DNA of 64,000 nucleotides from Neurospora tetraspora (lineage: Eukaryota; Ascomycota; Sordariomycetes; Sordariales; Sordariaceae): NCBI RefSeq assembly GCF_033439725.1, contig NW_026944393.1, positions 124,001-188,000 on the forward strand, read 5' to 3'. Position 1 is the first letter of the stretch. Every line of letters begins with the position of its first letter. The notes beneath the pieces were generated by a model, which did not search any database, was not told where the DNA came from, and worked only from the letters and a program-made list of their open reading frames with translations. Of the stretch, positions 59,213-64,000 are shown one piece after another. The position numbers were made by a program, and so were the translations under genes.

Positions 59213-59758
59213 GTTGGTTGGTTGGTATGTTAGTGTTGTTATAGCTGTCGAGATCGTCGTACGCATAGAATTCAACCCAGGTTCCTATGTTGAAGGCATC
59301 GTGAATGTCGTCTTGCAGTCAGTGTTGATGTTTGGTTTTCAGAACCGGGAATATGTCCCGAGGATTGACCCGCCAAGATGCTGACATGGAAGCCGCTGAC
59401 GATGCGGGGAAGAGGAGCCTGTGACCCGCCTGTGAGGGTCCTGAGAGGAGCCCGAAGAAGCGTAGCCGCGGGTGCAGGTCCGTCCCCACCCTTAACCGCC
59501 AACTACGCCGTGTGTGGAATAGTTCCCACGACAAGCCTTCCGAGACCACTACGGCAACGCCATCATCACACCCGGGACGCTCCCGAACCCCTCGCGGCAC
59601 ATGGATCGCCGGCGCCGCCATCACGCCGTCTGCTACCGACCACCACCGACCACCACCGGATCACCGGGCACTCTGGGAACGGGGAGAATCACGATAAAGA
59701 GTCCGCTATGGACGCCCACCATTTGCAACCATGAATTATACCCTTAATAAATTATACC
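59213..59758. other. Intergenic: promoter of the hydroxylase gene
   Basis: No gene seen. CA- and CCG-rich stretches lead to the start codon at 59759. Confidence 0.5.
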
Positions 59759-61666
59759 ATGTCATCGGAACAAGAAAACGTCGACGTCCTCATCTGCGGC
59801 TCCGGCTCAGCCGGTCTCTGCGCCGCCGTCTGGCTCGCCCGCTTCGGCATCAACTACAAGATCCTCGAACGCCGTGATGGTCCCCTCAAGATCGGCCAGG
59901 CCGATGGTGTCCAGACTCGTACCGTCGAGATCTTCGACAGCTTCGGCATGGGCGAGGATATGCTAAGGGAAGCCTATCATGTTCTCGAACTTGCTTTCTG
60001 GGCGCAAAATATCGAGGGCGGAAACAAGGACAACATCAAGAGGACACGCTATGCTCCCGACAAGGAGACCGAAATCAGCCACCAGCCACACGTCATCCTC
60101 AACCAAGCTCGTCTCAACGAGTTGATGATCGGCCAGCTCGGTTCCCAACCGCCCATCCAGTACAGCACCGAAGTCAAGGGCGTCCAAGTCGATGAGTCCG
60201 CCGACATCACCGACCTTTCCTCCTACCCTGTCCGCATCGACGCCGTCACAGCCGACGGCGTCCCCAAGACCTACCGCGCCAAGTACGTCCTCGGCTGCGA
60301 CGGCGCCCACTCCGTCATCCGCAAGTCGCTCGGGTTCAAGATGGTCGGCGACAGCACCGACGCCGTCTGGGGCGTCATGGACATCTACCCGCGGACCAAC
60401 TTCCCCGACATCCGCAAGAAGGCCGCCATCAACTCGTCCGTGGGTAACCTGCTCATCATCCCGCGTGAGGGCGACGCCATGGTGCGGTTCTACATTGAGC
60501 TGCCGGCGGGAACGAAGGCGAGTAGCGTCACGCTTGAAGACCTCCAGAATCACGCGAGATTGATCTTCCGTCCGTATGACATGGACTTCGCCGATACATT
60601 CTGGTGGTCCGCCTACGCAATCGGTCAGCGAAGAGCAGATTACTTCCACAAGAACCACCGCGTCTTCCTAACAGGCGACGCATGCCATACGCACTCGCCC
60701 AAGGCCGGGCAGGGCATGAACGTTAGTTTACAGGACGGCCACAACATTGGCTGGAAGCTGGGCATGATTCTTAAGGGACTGGGCAAGCCGAAGCCGCTGT
60801 TGGAGTCGTATGTGATTGAGCGCGAAAAAACGGCGACGGAGCTGATTGAGTTTGATAGAGGGTTCACGAAGCTGTTCAATTCCAAGTATAGGGAGGAGCA
60901 TGGGATCAGCCAGGAGCAGTTTGCGGAGAAGTTTGTTCAGGCGGGGAGGTACACGGCTGGCCAGGCGATTCAGTACGATGCTTCGGGAGTGGTGGAGGTG
61001 GGGGAGAGGGATAAGAAGGTTGTGGGGAATGTGACGGTGGGAATGAGGTTTCCTAGTGCGCAGGTGGTGAGGTTTTGTGATGCCAAGGCTATGCAGTTGG
61101 TTAAGGGGCTGCCGGCGGATGGGCAGTGGTATTTGGTGGTGTTTGCGGGGGATATTTCGCAGGAGGAGAGTAAGGCGCGGGTTGAGAAGGTAGGTCATCT
61201 GCTGTCCTAACTTGGCTATGTTCATGACTAACACCATTCCAGGTCTCCAAAGCCCTCGACAACGTTGTCAAGCGTTTCACCCCCGCCGGCGCCTACCCAG
61301 ACAGCGTCATTGACCGCGTGCTCGTCATCTCCGGTGACAGGAAGAAGGTCGAGCAGGATCAGATCCCAGAGTTATTCACTCCCGTAACAGGGAAGTGGCA
61401 TCAGAAGTGTCTGTTCAAGGTGTATGCGGATGACGAGAGCTACAACTCTGGACATGGCCATGCCTATGAAGCCTATGGCATTGATCCAGCAAAGGGAGCG
61501 TTGGTCATTGTCAGGCCGGATCACTGTGAGTTTCGCCCCTTGATGGACTCTGGGGATGTCATACTGACGGTTGCAAACAGACGTAGCAAAGGTCTCCGCA
61601 CTGGATGACAATCTTGAGCAGTCGACACAGAAGTTCTTTGAGGGCTTCTTGTCGCCAACGGCTTGA
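59759..61666 (+). CDS. Phenol 2-monooxygenase-type FAD hydroxylase
   Basis: Three exons, 59759-61189, 61243-61525 and 61581-61666, giving 599 residues. The N-terminal FAD-binding motif is VLICGSGSAGLCAAVWLARF, followed by ILERRDGPLKIGQADGVQTR. The DG motif YVLGCDGAHSVIRKSLGF and the second FAD motif VFLTGDACHTHSPKAGQGMN are intact. The C-terminal ~200 residues match the thioredoxin-like dimerisation domain of phenol hydroxylase. The family uses NADPH and oxygen to ortho-hydroxylate phenols. The best-known member is yeast Trichosporon phenol hydroxylase (about 664 residues), so the length is close. Substrates in fungi vary, including 3-hydroxybenzoate types, so phenol itself is not assured. 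Confidence 0.92.
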
Positions 61667-62021
61667 GTATGGGTGTCAACTTTTAAGCAAGTGGATGTAG
61701 GATACGGACGGAGCACGGAGTTGAGGTTCAACACTTGGGGTTATAAAGGTTTTCATCAAGCTAATCCAAAAGAGCATATTCATACAGATATCCGAATTGA
61801 AATACAAACAATAAGTACAAAGAACGAGTGTGTAAAAAGGAGACGTGAAGCAGAGAGAGCGCTGCAGGCTCAAACCATCCTCAGTCCCAGCCGGTTAACC
61901 AGCGTGAACGTGTGTGTGCGTGTGTGTGTGTGTGTGTGAAAGGAAAAACAGATTGGAAACCAAAGAAACAGCAGTCCAAGGCTTCCTTCTGATGGAACCA
62001 TCTTCCTCCGACGAAGCAGGC
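61667..62021. other. Intergenic between convergent genes
   Basis: Contains the 3' ends of the forward hydroxylase gene and the reverse secreted-protein gene, with a TG/CG dinucleotide tract. No gene. Confidence 0.55.
61910..61938. repeat. TG dinucleotide microsatellite
   Basis: About 14 TG units with one CG interruption, in the spacer between two convergent genes. Likely length-polymorphic among strains. Confidence 0.95.
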
Positions 62022-62921
62022 CTAACATTTCTGCACCGTAATAAACACAGTCCACCTCTCGGAAAAGTAGACTTGTCCAGCAATGCGCGTCTGCCCACCA
62101 AAGTACTTGAAGCAAGCGCCCGTGAGGAAGTAAGCGGCTTCGGCGACGTTGCCCCAGGAATGGAGGCTGATGTCGTGGTTGTTCTGTTCTTCGTTAGCCA
62201 CCTCCCATGTACATGAAGTCCGAATAGGGGAAAGATAGGTATTCACATCATTACAAACAAAAATCGCCGAATTCCAACTACAGCTAACCCGACTGCACTT
62301 ATTCGCCCCCAGCCTCGGCGTCCCGCCCAATCCGTAAAGGTAACCCTCTCCATCATGGATGGCGCTCACGCTGGCCCACGTCCGAGGCGCCCCGCAGTAG
62401 TGCGAATGGTAGGTGTAGGGCCCGTTGTACTTGGCTTGGCCCCGGTCGGGCGTGGCGCCGTTGTAGTCCGAGGGGGAGGGGTTGCGGCTGTTTAGGACGG
62501 CGGGGAGGGTGGTGTTGTAGGGGTCGAAGTCCGGGGGGAAGGAGGAAGGGATGGAGGTGAGGTCATCAGAGGAGGAGGAGGAGGAGGAGTCGGCGAGGGC
62601 GTTGGCTTCTTCGAGACGCGCGAGGATAAGCTCTTCGTCGTCGGAGAAGTTGCTGGGGGCCTGCATGAGGGTGGGTTAGTGGGTTGGGTTGTTTGGTGGT
62701 TGAGGTAAGGGAAGGGGAGAGGGAGGAGGGGAGTGGAGGGAGGAGGAGAAAGGGAAGGGGAGAGGGAGGGAGGCAGGGTGATGGTGGGAGAGTGATGGTG
62801 GGAGAGTGAAGAGATGGCTGGGATGGTGATCATGGTGACGGATAAGAGGAGAATAGGTACTTACAGCTGTGGCGGTCGCCAGCAGGACCGTGAGAGGCAG
62901 GAGGAACTTGGTGAGAAGCAT
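62022..62921 (-). CDS. Small secreted cysteine-rich protein
   Basis: Three exons on the reverse strand, 62921-62865, 62660-62247 and 62183-62022, giving 210 residues. Exon 1 is exactly a signal peptide (MLLTKFLLPLTVLLATATA). Then comes an acidic, Ser-rich linker (residues about 20-75, with a Ser run) and a globular domain with six cysteines. The pattern SHYCGAP ... KCSRVSCSWNSAIFVCND ... TGACFKYFGG ... RWTVFITVQKC resembles a widespread fungal family of secreted proteins with a CxRVSCSxxxAIxxCND signature. These are often listed as effector-like or of unknown function. Cysteine pairing is likely but not deduced. Introns are 204 nt (GA-rich) and 63 nt (GTGAAT, GCTAAC, ACAG). Confidence 0.85.
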
Positions 62922-64000
62922 CGTGTTTGGTCTTGTCTTGTTGGGATTGATTGACTGAGGTTGACTGTAAAAGAGAGTGAGTGGTTGATATCTGTCGACA
63001 GAAGTTGCGAGGACTTGATTCGAAGAAAAGGAGAGAAAAATATCGGCGTCGTCAGACCGGGGGTAACCAGACAAGCGTCGCTCTTTTATATCTCCTTCAG
63101 TCTCCTTGAGTCCATTGTCCAGTTCTACTCTCTCCTTCAAGATCACCGGACAGCGACGCCTTTAAAGCCCACGACCACTTATGCTTCAATCACCTCACCA
63201 CAACGCCGAGAGATATTCCCCTTTGCAAAACAGGAATGTCCAACATACCCCTGACCAATTTTAGCCTCCGAGATGGTTGAGCATCGAGGTCAAAGACAAA
63301 GAAACATCCACCTCGTGGTTCCCGGTGGCTCACCACCGAGGGAACGTAAACAAAGCGCCACAGGGGGTTCAACGGTTGTGAATAGGGCTGAATAGGCTCT
63401 TTAATGCGTATTGTTCTCTTGTGGGGGAGTGATGCGTGGATCTTGCCTCCGTGGGCCTCCGTGGGCCTCCGTGGGTGGGTAATTCATCTGGGCCACATTT
63501 CTTCGAGTTCCTGCTATCCTTGTGAGAGGTGAGACTCGTGAACAATGTTCGATTGAATGGTATTCAGGCCTCGGGAGCATTGATTGAGAGGGACTTGGCG
63601 AAAGGATCATAGAGGTAATGACGGATTCGTGGGAAACCTGCGGCAGTTCGGCACTCGAGGCCTCATTGTGGCCTCCGGGAGGAATGAGAGATGTAGTATC
63701 AGGACCATCACGGTAGTCTCCGGGTTCCGTGGGATACGGCTCGGGGCTTGGCTCCGGTGTTTGGCCGGGGAGAAGAAAGAGAGGACCGAAGATCCGGGGA
63801 TATCGGATACGGTCGAGTCTAGTGATGCTGGTTTCTCGGGTAGTGACCGCCGGGTAGCTTCTATATAAACTCCGAGCAGCTGATAATTCTGTAGATCTAC
63901 CCGGAGAATGACCAGCATAAATATCTACTCGAAACCATGAATAGGATATTGAATAGCCGGTAACTTCCGAGGCTTGCTGGCATCTGTAGCTTGCTCAACT
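62922..64000. other. Promoter of the secreted-protein gene and edge region
   Basis: No gene seen. Contains the upstream region of the secreted-protein gene and a short tandem repeat. Open frames up to 103 codons near the edge are unsupported. Confidence 0.5.
63445..63474. repeat. 10-bp tandem repeat, three copies
   Basis: The unit GCCTCCGTGG occurs three times in succession about 525 bp upstream of the secreted-protein start codon. Could be a simple repeat or repeated binding site. Confidence 0.9.

Noticed and set aside
59213-59500. Reverse-strand frames overlapping the hydrolase 3' end
   Set aside because: Antisense shadows without features.
1-64000. Transposons, LTR or virus-like elements, dispersed 5S rRNA genes, CRISPR arrays
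   Set aside because: No terminal repeats, integrase, reverse transcriptase or transposase motifs were seen, no 5S sequence was found, and CRISPR arrays are not expected in a eukaryote and none is present.

Overview
The window looks like a chromosome arm segment of a filamentous ascomycete, most likely Neurospora or a close Sordariomycete relative. Genes are split by short introns (49-100 nt, GTRNGT donors, CTRAC branch points, YAG acceptors), intergenic stretches are long and rich in CT and CA, and recognisable genes include the chitin synthase chaperone Chs7/csc-1, sorting nexin Mvp1, Dcn1 and two mitoribosomal proteins. No LTR, virus-like or DNA-transposon element was recognised, and there is no 5S or other rRNA.

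Left third (1-25 kb), all forward. 4.7-8.4 kb holds a 1.2 kb-codon coiled-coil protein with Ser-Arg-Ile-Pro repeats that suggest microtubule-tip binding. 9.5-11.6 kb is an atypical protein kinase. 16.2-19.3 kb is an alpha-arrestin with a PPxY motif. 20.8-22.0 kb is the Chs7-type chaperone. These are separated by 1-5 kb of apparently non-coding DNA, probably promoters and long leaders.

Middle (25-40 kb). 25.5-28.3 kb (forward) is a 937-residue protein with a cysteine cluster, followed by a decayed gene relic. Then comes a reverse-strand block of conserved housekeeping genes: bS6m (mrp17), Dcn1 with an unusually long intron that holds an ORF, Mvp1, and uL15m (mrpl10).

40-52 kb looks like an accessory island: a degenerate tRNA-like sequence with an intact B box, a DUF7580-like (degenerate kinase-like) coding segment with an unresolved 5' end, at least two pieces of coding debris, a gene whose second exon is duplicated in tandem so that two different 3' exons are phase-compatible, and a tandem pair of J-domain/coiled-coil paralogues with a conserved intron position.

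Right end (55-63 kb): three forward enzyme genes in a row, a flavin-containing monooxygenase, an alpha/beta hydrolase with a visible Ser-Asp-His triad and a phenol 2-monooxygenase-type hydroxylase. They could form a small oxidative catabolic cluster. A reverse-strand secreted six-cysteine protein follows. All exon joins were read by eye from splice signals and reading frames; none was checked by transcript data.
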